From assembly GCA_047975215.1 (NCBI GenBank), contig JBKEDD010000010.1, positions 1 to 61,601 on the forward strand: DNA of 61,601 nucleotides, read 5' to 3'. Shown in pieces: positions 52,978 through 60,797 of the stretch (positions within the stretch are counted from its first letter, which is position 1; each line of letters begins with the position of its first letter). The position numbers and the translations under genes were made by a program. The notes beneath the pieces were generated by a model. It was not told where the DNA came from, ran no database searches, and worked only from the letters and a program-made list of their open reading frames with translations. Source of the DNA: JAGRMG01 sp047975215 (GTDB lineage: Bacteria > Pseudomonadota > Alphaproteobacteria > Rhodobacterales > Rhodobacteraceae).

Positions 52978-52998
52978 GTCTTTTCTCCAAGGTTTGAG

Positions 52999-53058
52999 CC
53001 TCCCCTCTCCGGGGCCGCCGACGCGACCCACAGGAGCGGCGGCCCCGGAGAGGGGAGG
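52999..53058. repeat. Conserved-loop hairpin, copy 1
   Basis: A 22-bp perfect stem (52999-53020 with 53037-53058) encloses the 16-base loop ACGCGACCCACAGGAG. Copies at 57032-57082 and 61407-61466 share the loop and the closing CCGCCG/CGGCGG, but the outer stems differ with pairing kept. It lies between two minus-strand genes. On the minus-strand RNA the loop reads CTCCTGTGGGTCGCGT, so CTCC could pair with the GGAG ahead of the 52977 start. Confidence 0.85.
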
Positions 53059-53063
53059 TGATT

Positions 53064-53435
53064 TCACTCATCCGTTAGGTCTATGACCTCCAGATTATCG
53101 GCGATATTGAAGTACGCCATCACAGCGTCGATAGCGTCGTCAGTCGTGGTGACCAGACCATTGCTGATCCCCACGTAGAAATTGCTGTCCTCTGCCGCCT
53201 GCTTCATCTTGTTCGGGCGGTGGTTCGAGAATCGCACCTTGAACGGGCGACCGCCATCTGGCTCGCTGACATAGACATATTTCGAGCGGGTGGTCTTCGC
53301 TTCATAGTAGCTCACCCGCAGCCCCAGATTCAGGCACGTCAGGATGAACTCGATCCACTTCGCCTTCGGATACCCGGCAGCGACTGTTCGTCGCTGCCGT
53401 AGCTCCAGTTCCGTGCGGTCGGCGCGTTTAGACAT
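53064..53435 (-). CDS. Protein of unknown function
   Basis: The product has 123 residues. A basic N-terminus (MSKRADRTELELRQRRTV) leads to a helix and VSYYEAKTTRSKYVYVSEP then RPFKVRFSNHRPN, a beta region with DNA-binding-like charge. It ends in an acidic tail. The stop lies 6 bases before the big hairpin. No family recognised. Confidence 0.6.
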   Translation of the reverse strand: MSKRADRTELELRQRRTVAAGYPKAKWIEFILTCLNLGLRVSYYEAKTTRSKYVYVSEPDGGRPFKVRFSNHRPNKMKQAAEDSNFYVGISNGLVTTTDDAIDAVMAYFNIADNLEVIDLTDE

Positions 53436-53781
53436 GGTAGCGGCACCGGTCCGGGCGGTTCGTGTTCACGAACTCGACGAACTCCTCGGTGCTGAGCGTC
53501 TTCATCCACTCGAACAGGGCCACAGTGGCTTTGCCAGGCTCTTCTTTGTCATAGCACCAACCGCGGACGGTCTGCCCGATATTATCGCACCATACCTCCA
53601 TCCGGTTGTTATCGAGCACAGCGACGCCGTTATATTCGCATCCGATCAGGCCTTGGGCGTTGAAGGCACCATACAGGACAATCCGATACCCGTCGCTGCG
53701 AGTAAAATCGCCACGGGTATACATATACGGACCTACGTTTTCATGCCGCTTCGCTTGCGTTGCTCCATCAGACATAACCAT
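53428..53781 (-). CDS. Protein of unknown function
   Basis: The 117-residue product overlaps the next gene by 8 bases. It has alternating beta strands (YRIVLYGAFNAQGLIG, GVAVLDNNRMEVW) and a C-terminal helix (LSTEEFVEFVNTN). Codon use is typical of this region. No motif seen. Confidence 0.55.
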   Translation of the reverse strand: MVMSDGATQAKRHENVGPYMYTRGDFTRSDGYRIVLYGAFNAQGLIGCEYNGVAVLDNNRMEVWCDNIGQTVRGWCYDKEEPGKATVALFEWMKTLSTEEFVEFVNTNRPDRCRYHV

Positions 53782-54328
53782 CCACCCCCTCGTCCGTCTC
53801 GTAGCTTTCAGGTGTGGACTCGGTATAATACCACTGCCCCTCGACCCGAAACGTGTTGGCTTTCAAATCCCACCAGAACTCACCGCTGCTGCCGTCGTTG
53901 TTGAAATCCCACCAGTCTTCTCTATCGACGATAGCGTCCATAAGCTCATTGAGTTGGGCTTTGACGTGCTCTGATTTGATCGGAACAACCTCGACCAGAT
54001 ACCCGAATTGGAGGCGGGCGAAGCCCAGCTCCGCCAGGTCTATATCGAGATGTTCAACATAAAATCTACTGGCCTCTGCCAAAAAGAGGGCGGTACCGAT
54101 CTGGTTGTCGTTTTCATCCCAGACGTCATATCGGCAGGGGCCGTTTTTGTCTGGTTTGGCCGGCTGCGTCTTATATGGAGTGCCAGCCAGGGAGGGACGC
54201 TTGAACAGGTCCCAACTATATGTGTCAGCGCTGTCGCCCCCGCCGGAAGCGCGGCCATACAGAAACTCACCCCCCAGCTCCATCAGCTGCAGGCGTAGAG
54301 CTTCGCTACGTACGATTTCATTACTCAT
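53768..54328 (-). CDS. Acidic, aromatic-rich protein of unknown function
   Basis: The 186-residue product starts at ATG 54328 with AGGA upstream. It is acidic with many Trp and Tyr, including DREDWWDFNNDGSSGEFWW near the C-terminus. Acidic, aromatic small proteins of early phage genes often mimic DNA or block host proteins, but nothing here proves that. It overlaps the DUF6915-like gene. Confidence 0.55.
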   Translation of the reverse strand: MSNEIVRSEALRLQLMELGGEFLYGRASGGGDSADTYSWDLFKRPSLAGTPYKTQPAKPDKNGPCRYDVWDENDNQIGTALFLAEASRFYVEHLDIDLAELGFARLQFGYLVEVVPIKSEHVKAQLNELMDAIVDREDWWDFNNDGSSGEFWWDLKANTFRVEGQWYYTESTPESYETDEGVDGYV

Positions 54329-54737
54329 TGTCAGTTTCCTGTTTCGTTGGATCGTAGCTACCGTCAGGGTCGTTCGCACGTAGACGACCGAGATCCGGGC
54401 GGGCCATGGCTTTCTTCAGCATCCACGGCTGGAGCGGCATGATCCGCATCCAGTCGGCGATGGTCGGGATGAACCCGAGATCTTCCATCATATGCTGCTC
54501 ACCGATCATACGGACGCTGACCTTGCGCAGCTCTCCGTCGACGATGACGTTGATGTAATTGCCGAAATTGTCTATGGCCCAGCCGATGCCCTCGGCGTGG
54601 TGTCGCAATGCCCGGTGTCTTGCGTCGGGCATGCTCTCTTTCGTCTCGTCGAACCAGTGGTGAATCGAGAGGTAGTCTTCCATGTCGCCGCCGAACTTAC
54701 GGGCGGAGGACATGGCGTGATGGATTGGATCACTCAT
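54321..54737 (-). CDS. DUF6915-like protein
   Basis: The product has 138 residues from ATG 54737 (GGAGACC upstream). HHAMSSARKFGG, YLSIHHWFDETK, HRALRHHAEGIGWA and VSVRMIGEQHMMEDLGFIP follow the DUF6915 pattern. The many His residues could bind metal. Function of the family is unknown. Overlaps the acidic gene by 8 bases. Confidence 0.65.
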   Translation of the reverse strand: MSDPIHHAMSSARKFGGDMEDYLSIHHWFDETKESMPDARHRALRHHAEGIGWAIDNFGNYINVIVDGELRKVSVRMIGEQHMMEDLGFIPTIADWMRIMPLQPWMLKKAMARPDLGRLRANDPDGSYDPTKQETDNE

Positions 54738-54815
54738 TGTTGGTCTCCTGTGAGTTGATGTCGCCGGGCCCTCATATCCTATGAAGGAAAACCTGGCGTC
54801 AGCCATGGCGATTTG

Positions 54816-54840
54816 GAGGGAGACGATGATCATCTCCCTC
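54816..54840. terminator. Short hairpin in an intergenic gap
   Basis: GAGGGAGA (54816-54823) pairs with TCTCCCTC (54833-54840). It lies in the 128-base gap 54738-54865 between two minus-strand genes; no T run follows, so it may attenuate rather than end transcription. Confidence 0.4.
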
Positions 54841-54865
54841 TCGCGCGTTCTTGAATCCCACGAGC

Positions 54866-55291
54866 TTACTTCTCGGCTTTGTCCAGCACCGCCAGTAGCG
54901 GCATAATCCGGCGCCGGAGGGCAACGATGTCTTTGGCCACGCCTGGGCTGAACACCTGCCCTCTATAACTGCCTGATCCTTCCCGGATCAGGGTGATCGT
55001 ATGGACTGTCGCCGCCTCCATTGATGAATGCATTTTCCCGTCAGTCGTCTTGAATGACATCACCGACTGAATCGGTGATCGCTCAGTGTATCCGACCGGT
55101 GCGTCATCGCAGACTTTTTTGGTGTCAGCTAGAATGGCCTGTACGATCCCCGTTTTCACGGTGTCGATAGCGGGCTTGCTGTTGAGATTGCCCCCACAGG
55201 TCAAGCATTCCTGCTTGCCTTGCATTGTCTCAAGGTGCAGGCCTTCGGTCGCCGTACCGCAGTACGGACAGCCATCGGGAATATCGGTCAT
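54866..55291 (-). CDS. Zinc-ribbon protein of unknown function
   Basis: The product has 141 residues. An N-terminal zinc ribbon has CPYC (8, 11) and CLTC (29, 32). The rest holds an SVMSFKTTDGKMHSSMEAATVHT stretch and a C-terminal helix (IVALRRRIMPLLAVLDKAEK). It may bind nucleic acid or a host protein. A ribosome binding site CAGGAG precedes the start. Confidence 0.65.
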   Translation of the reverse strand: MTDIPDGCPYCGTATEGLHLETMQGKQECLTCGGNLNSKPAIDTVKTGIVQAILADTKKVCDDAPVGYTERSPIQSVMSFKTTDGKMHSSMEAATVHTITLIREGSGSYRGQVFSPGVAKDIVALRRRIMPLLAVLDKAEK

Positions 55292-55347
55292 GGTTGTACT
55301 CCTGTTGATGAAAATACGAGGGCCAGAGCTCCCAGTGACTTGGGATG

Positions 55348-55363
55348 CCGGCCCAAAGGCCGG
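55348..55363 (-). terminator. Short GC hairpin after the secreted-protein gene
   Basis: CCGGCC (55348-55353) pairs with GGCCGG (55358-55363) across a 4-base loop, downstream of the secreted-protein gene on the minus strand. No T run follows, so it is at best a weak terminator. Confidence 0.4.
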
Positions 55364-55372
55364 TCACCGAAA

Positions 55373-56698
55373 TCACCGCTTCGTGCAGGTGAACTTCTCT
55401 CCATTATACCCTGCGTAATGGGTAATCGGACAGCTCACTTTCTTCCCGCGGATGATCGCCACGCTGGGCAGCTCAGTCGGGGCGGCGGGACGCAGGTTCT
55501 GCCCGCCGGTCGATGCGGCTGGTTTATTGGTGCAGACCATCTTCCCGTCCGATTTCATCACCAGTTGCAGATCGCCGGGGCAGGCCAGCTCCGTCTTGCG
55601 GCCAGCAATGGACACCGATGCCGAGCTTGAGGCCGATACGGTGTTCGCTTCTGCCCGAGCCTCGGCCATGGCGCTGGTCTGCACGACACCGGCGGCGACG
55701 AGAGCCTTATGTGCATAGGGATCCTGCGCTGCCAGATACGCTGCACCTGCGCGCTGTCCGCCCACGGCCATCACGCCGCAGAGGTTCGACGCCTTGCTGC
55801 GACCGCCGCTGACGCCCCAGCCGAAGCTCTGAGCGCCGAGAACGAACGAACCAGACGGATTGGTATCCCCGACGCAGTTCTGCCCACCATAGCCCGTCAG
55901 TCCGGGCGCGTAGGCAGTGCGTGCAGCTTCCTTGATCCGGGTCGAGTTGTTAATCGAGGTGTTCTGCGTGTTCCCCTGTGTGTTCGTGTTCCGGCTGTTG
56001 CCGGCCGAACGCACTGTCGAGTTGCCCGACCCGGACACCTTGCTTGAGGATGCAGAGTCACCTCCATAACCGGAACCACCTGCGCCACCGTAACCAGAGC
56101 CACCGGCACCACCTTGGCTGATCGAGCTGGAGGTGTTCCTGATCTTACCGGAGTTCGTCGTTGCAGCGGAGTTGATGTTGCCGCTGCGCGTGTTCGCCGT
56201 ACCGCCTTGGGTATTGGCGGTGCCGCCGGCGGTATCACCCACCTGTTGGCTGAGCGAGCCTTGCGACTGCGACAGGTCACCCTGCTGTTGCTGCTGTTGC
56301 TGCGTCATGGCACCGCCGGTGATATCGGCCGAACCAGAGTTGGCGATGTTGCCACCGGTTACGTTATTGGCGATGTCACCATTCGACATGGTGTTGGTGG
56401 CGCTGTTGTTCGCCGACGACTGGTTGTTGTTCGTTGAAGTATTGCCGGAGGCATTTGCTTCAGCCGCGCCGCCTTGACTCACGATGTCGTTGGTGTTCGT
56501 CGCCGTACTGTTCGAAGACGAGCTGTCGGGGGCGTAAGTATTATCGTTGGTGTCGCCTAGGTTCTGGGTTGCTGTCGTGGTCTTGTCGCCAACGGTGGCG
56601 ATGTTACAGGACAGCGTCCCGTCAGGGCAGGTCTGCGCCTGCGCGCCGACGGACAGGGCTGCGACCGCGACACCCGCCATCAGAATGGGTTTAATCAT
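55373..56698 (-). CDS. Secreted Asn/Ser/Thr/Gly-rich protein
   Basis: The product has 441 residues from ATG 56698 (AAGGAG upstream). A signal peptide runs to AQA (residue about 21), then QTCPDGTLSC. Residues about 40-265 are low complexity, rich in N, S, T, G and Q, with a run of seven Q and GYGGAGGSGYGG repeats. The C-terminal part is ordered with spaced Cys (QNCVGD, SNLCGVM, ELACPG, KMVCTN). The composition resembles functional amyloid or adhesion proteins. In an early phage operon an exported protein of this kind is unusual. Confidence 0.6.
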   Translation of the reverse strand: MIKPILMAGVAVAALSVGAQAQTCPDGTLSCNIATVGDKTTTATQNLGDTNDNTYAPDSSSSNSTATNTNDIVSQGGAAEANASGNTSTNNNQSSANNSATNTMSNGDIANNVTGGNIANSGSADITGGAMTQQQQQQQGDLSQSQGSLSQQVGDTAGGTANTQGGTANTRSGNINSAATTNSGKIRNTSSSISQGGAGGSGYGGAGGSGYGGDSASSSKVSGSGNSTVRSAGNSRNTNTQGNTQNTSINNSTRIKEAARTAYAPGLTGYGGQNCVGDTNPSGSFVLGAQSFGWGVSGGRSKASNLCGVMAVGGQRAGAAYLAAQDPYAHKALVAAGVVQTSAMAEARAEANTVSASSSASVSIAGRKTELACPGDLQLVMKSDGKMVCTNKPAASTGGQNLRPAAPTELPSVAIIRGKKVSCPITHYAGYNGEKFTCTKR

Positions 56699-56781
56699 GG
56701 TGATCTCCTTGTTCGTGCGGGATTGCACGGGGCGACGGGCGAGGCAAACAACCACGAAAACCCGCCCGTCGACCGGCACAA

Positions 56782-57009
56782 TCAGTACGCACCCAGTCCG
56801 CCAGCGGCGGCGATTACTAGCCCGACGACGGCCCAGGGCCAGTGCAGATACAGGACAAACAGATAGATCCCGGCCCCGAGAAGGAACAGCAGCACCCCTC
56901 CAACACCGGGGGCGTACATGTACACGACCCACGGTAGCGTCGGCACCCATATCGGGATGGTTATTATCACGATAATTTTCGGCCAGAACCACCAGCTATC
57001 AGTATCCAT
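56782..57009 (-). CDS. Small membrane protein
   Basis: The 75-residue product has two or three transmembrane segments (IIVIITIPIWVPTLPWVVYMY, VLLFLLGAGIYLFVLYLHW, VGLVIAAAGGLGA). It is the gene before the secreted protein and follows the large hairpin at 57032. The pair could change the host envelope, for example to exclude other phages; this is inference from location only. Confidence 0.6.
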   Translation of the reverse strand: MDTDSWWFWPKIIVIITIPIWVPTLPWVVYMYAPGVGGVLLFLLGAGIYLFVLYLHWPWAVVGLVIAAAGGLGAY

Positions 57010-57031
57010 AGCTCTATCCTTTACGCGAGCG

Positions 57032-57082
57032 CCTCGTCAGCGCCCGCCGACGCGACTACAGGAGCGGCGGGCGCTGACGAGG
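57032..57082. repeat. Conserved-loop hairpin, copy 2
   Basis: An 18-bp perfect stem (57032-57049 with 57065-57082) encloses ACGCGACTACAGGAG. The closing CCGCCG/CGGCGG and loop match copies 1 and 3; the outer stem differs from copy 1 at most positions yet still pairs perfectly. It lies between the 669-residue gene and the small membrane protein gene. Confidence 0.85.
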
Positions 57083-57135
57083 GCGAGTGTAACACAACTC
57101 CAGGCGCAGGCATTTATATCTCATGATGTCGAAGG

Positions 57136-59145
57136 TCATCGCCCGCTCTTTTTCTTTCTCTGCAGGCGCTGCTCAAGCGGGATGCCGTCCATGTCATCCT
57201 GTCGCCATTGCGAGTGCGCTGTTATCAGTCTCCTCACGGCGGCGGTAGCCGGCCCACGCCCGTGGCTTAAACTCACATTCAACCGGGAGAGGGTCTCGAC
57301 CATAGCGGTCGGGCTCAGGTCGGTCTGAGCGGCGTAACCTGCATCCGCCACGACTCTTGCGGCTGCGGGGTAAGGCCACGGCCCCCGGCTTTTTCCCCGC
57401 TCACGAGCGGCCTGAGCGGCACGCTCCTGCTCTTCCCGGGTACCGATTGCTTTCTCATATGTGCGGATCCAGTGCCGCAGCATCTGTTCCTGTACCGGCA
57501 AGAGCGTTGCGGTCCGCTCCAGCGCCAGCCCGATCCAGTTTTTGCACACTGGACCATACTCGCCATCCGCACACCCCGAGACCATCCGGGTCAGTGCCTC
57601 CACGGCCCCCGGCAAGACCAGGTTTTTCGCCAGCGACAGGTCGCCGCGCGTGATGCCGTCGTGGAAGAAACTCTTGTTCAGGCTGTGCAGAGACACCGGG
57701 TTGCCACGACGCTCTGTCTCGTGCACGTCGATGCGTGGTTGGTGCTGCCACGGCGTCCCTTTCCTCCCCCGTTTCGACTTCTTCCTTGCGGCGACGTCTA
57801 TCAGCTCCATGTGCTCGATTGTCGGCACCGGCAGGGGGTTCCGGATGTCTCGCTCGGGATCCCAGCTCAACCCGGCGATATGGTATGTCAGGATCGAAGA
57901 GACCACATATCTGAGGCCCGAGCTCAGCGCCGCGAACATCCCGTAGTGGTCGATTGTCCGCGTCCACTCTTCCACCATCCGCGCGTTGAACGCCTGATCC
58001 GGGGTGACCTCTACCCATGGCTGCCGGTCCAGACCCCGTGCAGTGGTTATCAGATAGTCTGCAGCGTCTCCGCGGCTCATCCCCATGGCGAACGCGGCCA
58101 TCGCGGCGTCAGCACCGTGCCAGCGCAGTGTGTCGGTCTCGAATGGCAAGCGTTTGCGGTGGTATCGACCGATAATCGTGTCCTCAAGCAGACGAGCCGA
58201 CATGTGGAAGGGGGAGGAGCCGAGCACGCGGCGCCCCATGAGCGGGTGCTGATACCCGATTGTCTCGAGCACGGCGTATTCCCACACCGGTGGCGCAGGC
58301 TCCTGGTCCTTATGAAACCGGATCGAAAATTTTCTCGTCCCCGACAGCGCCCCGACCCAGCATGGGTTCCTCGGGTCGTATTGCGAGGCGTAGCTGGCCT
58401 GCACCTCATGGGGCCGCACGTCAAAATCACGCGAGGCCCGCATGTCAATGGTGGAGGGGTTCCAGTTCCATGCCAGAGGGATGACAGATGTGTTGTAGTG
58501 CCCGGCAGTGTTGCCAGAAGTGGCCGATGCCAAACCGGCCTTTATGCGGTCAGTCGGCATGAAGCAGGGCAGCAGGGCGGTGTGCCAGTTATAGTTCCGG
58601 TCGAGGTTGTCGGCCAGCAGCAGGTCCGGACCGCTCATGTCGAACATGTCGTTTATCTCGGAAAAGCCATAGCCGGAGATCCAGTTCGACGACATGGACT
58701 GCAGAAGTTCTGCACGGGCCGGGGTCGAGGTCGGCGGTTCCCGCACCGGATTTGTCCATGGGACACAGATATCGGTGTGAGTGGGCTCGCCGATCTGGAT
58801 CAGGGCGGCCAGGAAGGCCCGCACTACGAGCTCATCTATGACGGTGTTGACGGCGGTCTGGTCCAGGTCGAGGGAGCGCCGCGCCGGGATCATGGTGTTT
58901 TCGGGGTGCAGCATATCGAGAGTCATTTCGCCGAGAACCTTCATGCGGCTGTCCACGGGATGGGTCAGCAGCACGATCTGAGCGGCTATGAGGCGCATGG
59001 TTCTATAGGTCTGCAAGGGGTGTTCAACTGCGAGGAGATTTTTAACGGTCTGAATCGAGGTGCCCTGGCCGATTCCACGAGCGTCTTCATCGGCACTTGA
59101 TATGGTTGCTGGCTGGTACCGTGTTGAGGAGAATGGATCGAGCAT
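57136..59145 (-). CDS. Large protein of unknown function
   Basis: The product has 669 residues. ATG 59145 follows CAGGA; an in-frame TTG at 59205 lacks a good site. I recognise no domain. It is mixed, with helical stretches (AVNTVIDELVVRAFLAALIQIG), a His/Arg-rich middle, and a basic C-terminus ending in QRLQRKKKSGR. Being the first large gene after the possible origin region, it may act on replication or transcription; there is no motif to support a specific role. Confidence 0.7.
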   Translation of the reverse strand: MLDPFSSTRYQPATISSADEDARGIGQGTSIQTVKNLLAVEHPLQTYRTMRLIAAQIVLLTHPVDSRMKVLGEMTLDMLHPENTMIPARRSLDLDQTAVNTVIDELVVRAFLAALIQIGEPTHTDICVPWTNPVREPPTSTPARAELLQSMSSNWISGYGFSEINDMFDMSGPDLLLADNLDRNYNWHTALLPCFMPTDRIKAGLASATSGNTAGHYNTSVIPLAWNWNPSTIDMRASRDFDVRPHEVQASYASQYDPRNPCWVGALSGTRKFSIRFHKDQEPAPPVWEYAVLETIGYQHPLMGRRVLGSSPFHMSARLLEDTIIGRYHRKRLPFETDTLRWHGADAAMAAFAMGMSRGDAADYLITTARGLDRQPWVEVTPDQAFNARMVEEWTRTIDHYGMFAALSSGLRYVVSSILTYHIAGLSWDPERDIRNPLPVPTIEHMELIDVAARKKSKRGRKGTPWQHQPRIDVHETERRGNPVSLHSLNKSFFHDGITRGDLSLAKNLVLPGAVEALTRMVSGCADGEYGPVCKNWIGLALERTATLLPVQEQMLRHWIRTYEKAIGTREEQERAAQAARERGKSRGPWPYPAAARVVADAGYAAQTDLSPTAMVETLSRLNVSLSHGRGPATAAVRRLITAHSQWRQDDMDGIPLEQRLQRKKKSGR

Positions 59146-59235
59146 TTTTGTGTCCTGTGTTGGTGGTGGCTCATCCTGTTTACGGTGGTGTACGGGGGCG
59201 GTCAATTGAACTTTATAAATGGGGGGGTTTTTTAG

Positions 59236-59348
59236 GATAATACCCTAATTATGACTGCACTCCAGACAAGGGGTGTGGGGGCGTCGTTTACGCTGCAGTG
59301 CAGCGAAAAAGCCGTTGTTTTAAAGGGCTTTACAAATAGGGTATTATC
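59236..59348. repeat. 12-bp inverted repeat about 90 bp apart
   Basis: GATAATACCCTA (59236-59247) and its exact complement TAGGGTATTATC (59337-59348) flank a palindrome CGCTGCAGTGCAGCG. The TATTAT and TATA stretches look promoter-like on both strands. It could be a divergent regulator site or origin repeat. Confidence 0.7.
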
Positions 59349-59703
59349 TCATTATATATATACATACATAACATTCTTAGAACTTCCTCTTTTTGCAGAA
59401 AAACCACCCCTTTTGTTCCCGTTTTTGCCGCATTTTGTCCACAAATGTTCATATACTAAAAAAACGTCGATTTTTTAATAAGTATACCTATGCGTGTTCG
59501 TGGATGAAAATCGAGTTCGTAGAGAACTAAGCTCAAATAAAAATCTTCTCCATAGAGATCGAAATTGCTACCGTTAGAGTAGTCTGTAAAACTTGCCTCA
59601 GCCACGACGGGGGATCGTGTTTTAAATATCCAAAAATAAGGCGGAATATATATAGAACAAACGCGTACATAACGGGAACTACAAAATTACGTTTTTAAAG
59701 AAC

Positions 59704-59768
59704 CCCGACTTCTTAAAAAACAACGCACGAAAGAACCGTGGTGTGGCGTTGTTTTTTAAGAAGTCGGG
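59704..59768. repeat. 23-bp perfect inverted repeat
   Basis: Bases 59704-59726 and 59746-59768 are exact complements around a 19-base spacer. The arms contain runs of A and T, so either transcript would have a hairpin with T-rich arm; TTTTT follows at 59771-59775. It could be a bidirectional terminator or a replication cruciform. Confidence 0.85.
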
Positions 59769-59943
59769 CGTTTTTGCCCTCGGAAACGGCGCTTGGTCAG
59801 CACCTCTGGCGACCACGAAAAGCACGTCTGATCGCCCCCACCGCGGCGCGTTGTGGCACACGCTAAAGGCGAACGACTTAAAGCACATAGCGTCGCACTG
59901 GTCCTCGGCCGGGACGTGGCTCCCTTGGCTTCTGTCTGCGCCC

Positions 59944-60036
59944 TGGCCGCCGCGCGGCCAAGATAATCTTGCCGCCCTTGGCGGCTCAACTGACCGCGTT
60001 AAACGCGGTCCCCCGAGGCCCGAAGGGCCGAGGAAA
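59944..60036. repeat. Cluster of short hairpins
   Basis: In order: TGGCCGC/GCGGCCA (59944-59960), CAAGAT/ATCTTG (59959-59971), GCCGCC/GGCGGC (59971-59985), GACCGCGT/ACGCGGTC (59992-60010) and GGCCC/GGGCC (about 60017-60029). They sit back to back and continue into the terminator at 60064. This density of palindromes is unique in the window. Confidence 0.7.
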
Positions 60037-60061
60037 ATTTTTGTGGTATTTCTGCAACAAA

Positions 60062-60082
60062 AAGCCCCGCTGAAGCGGGGCC
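60062..60082 (-). terminator. Intrinsic terminator of the rightmost minus-strand genes
   Basis: GCCCCGC (60064-60070) pairs with GCGGGGC (60075-60081) across TGAA. Read on the minus strand it ends in TTTTTGTTG. It would end the three-gene unit 61150-60105 and separate it from the main early operon. Confidence 0.8.
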
Positions 60083-60104
60083 TTCTGTCGCGCGGCGCTG
60101 GGTG

Positions 60105-60785
60105 TCAGGCGCTGCGCTTCACCTCCGGGAAGAGCGGAGGCGCGACCTTTAGCGCCTCTTTCATTTGCTCCGCCACCTTCGCGACATCTTCCTCGCGCTT
60201 GGCCTTCTTGGCGCGCCAGTCGTCGAGCCGCTCATCGCGAGGCTTCCACCCCTCGCCGTCTGCGGTGTCGGCGTTGTCATACGCCGTAACCAAGTCGTCC
60301 TGCATCCGCTCAAGGGTCGCGACCAGTTGCGAGACCTCGGCCCAGCGGTGATAGATACGACCTGCCCGCTCGTTGACCGCCTGCCCCTGATCGGTGAACA
60401 GTTTACCTTCGGTGCTCATGATCTCCGCAAGGATGCGCTGGTAGTTGTCGATGCGGTCGGTCAGACCGTATTGCCACTGTTTCTTGGCTCCGCCGTCGCG
60501 GGGCGTAACTCCGTTGATCGCCTCATATACCCCGTCCAGAACGCGCTCAATCGCGTGCCGGACCGGCAGGTGCGGGCGGATCTCGCCTGCGCCGTCGCCG
60601 CCGCCCATTTCCTCGTCGGCGTTGGTGGCCAGCGCCGCGCTGTTCAGGCTGCGATAGGCCATGTCGGCCAGTAGGGTAATGTCGTCAATCGGGTTTGGCG
60701 TCGGCGCTGCGGCCTCAAGCTCCTTGATGCGGTTCACCAGTTTGGCGTAGTCGGTTTTGCTGAGGGTGACTTTGTCGGTGGTCAT
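60105..60785 (-). CDS. Helical protein of unknown function
   Basis: The 226-residue product from ATG 60785 (AGGAGCC upstream) is mostly helical and charged: an N-terminal LSKTDYAKLVNRIKELEAA coiled start, a Gly-rich loop near residue 65, and a Lys/Glu/Arg-rich C-terminus (RAKKAKREEDVAKVAEQMKEALK). No family recognised. It is the last gene before a terminator and the gene-less region. Confidence 0.6.
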   Translation of the reverse strand: MTTDKVTLSKTDYAKLVNRIKELEAAAPTPNPIDDITLLADMAYRSLNSAALATNADEEMGGGDGAGEIRPHLPVRHAIERVLDGVYEAINGVTPRDGGAKKQWQYGLTDRIDNYQRILAEIMSTEGKLFTDQGQAVNERAGRIYHRWAEVSQLVATLERMQDDLVTAYDNADTADGEGWKPRDERLDDWRAKKAKREEDVAKVAEQMKEALKVAPPLFPEVKRSA

Positions 60786-60797
60786 AATATGTGGCTC

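Larger units (their letters stand above)
59146..60104. other. Gene-less, structured region: candidate origin or control region
   Basis: This is the largest gap of the genome. Bases 59210-59700 are AT-rich in an otherwise GC-rich genome and include TA runs (59350-59370). It holds a 12-bp inverted repeat (59236/59337), a 15-bp palindrome CGCTGCAGTGCAGCG (59291-59305), a 23-bp perfect inverted repeat (59704/59746), and a chain of hairpins (59944-60036). Possible genes here have poor starts. An origin or the early control region is the most plausible content. Confidence 0.5.

Noticed and set aside
57472..59100. Long plus-strand open frame (542 codons)
   Set aside because: It lies antisense to the 669-residue gene and has shadow-like composition. 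I prefer the minus strand because of its start site and operon direction, though neither protein has a known family.
59251..59478. Possible plus-strand 75-residue gene in the AT-rich gap
   Set aside because: No ribosome binding site, odd composition, and overlaps the inverted repeat and palindrome.
59679..60351. Possible small genes in the hairpin cluster on either strand
   Set aside because: They run through perfect inverted repeats and a terminator and have no credible start signal.
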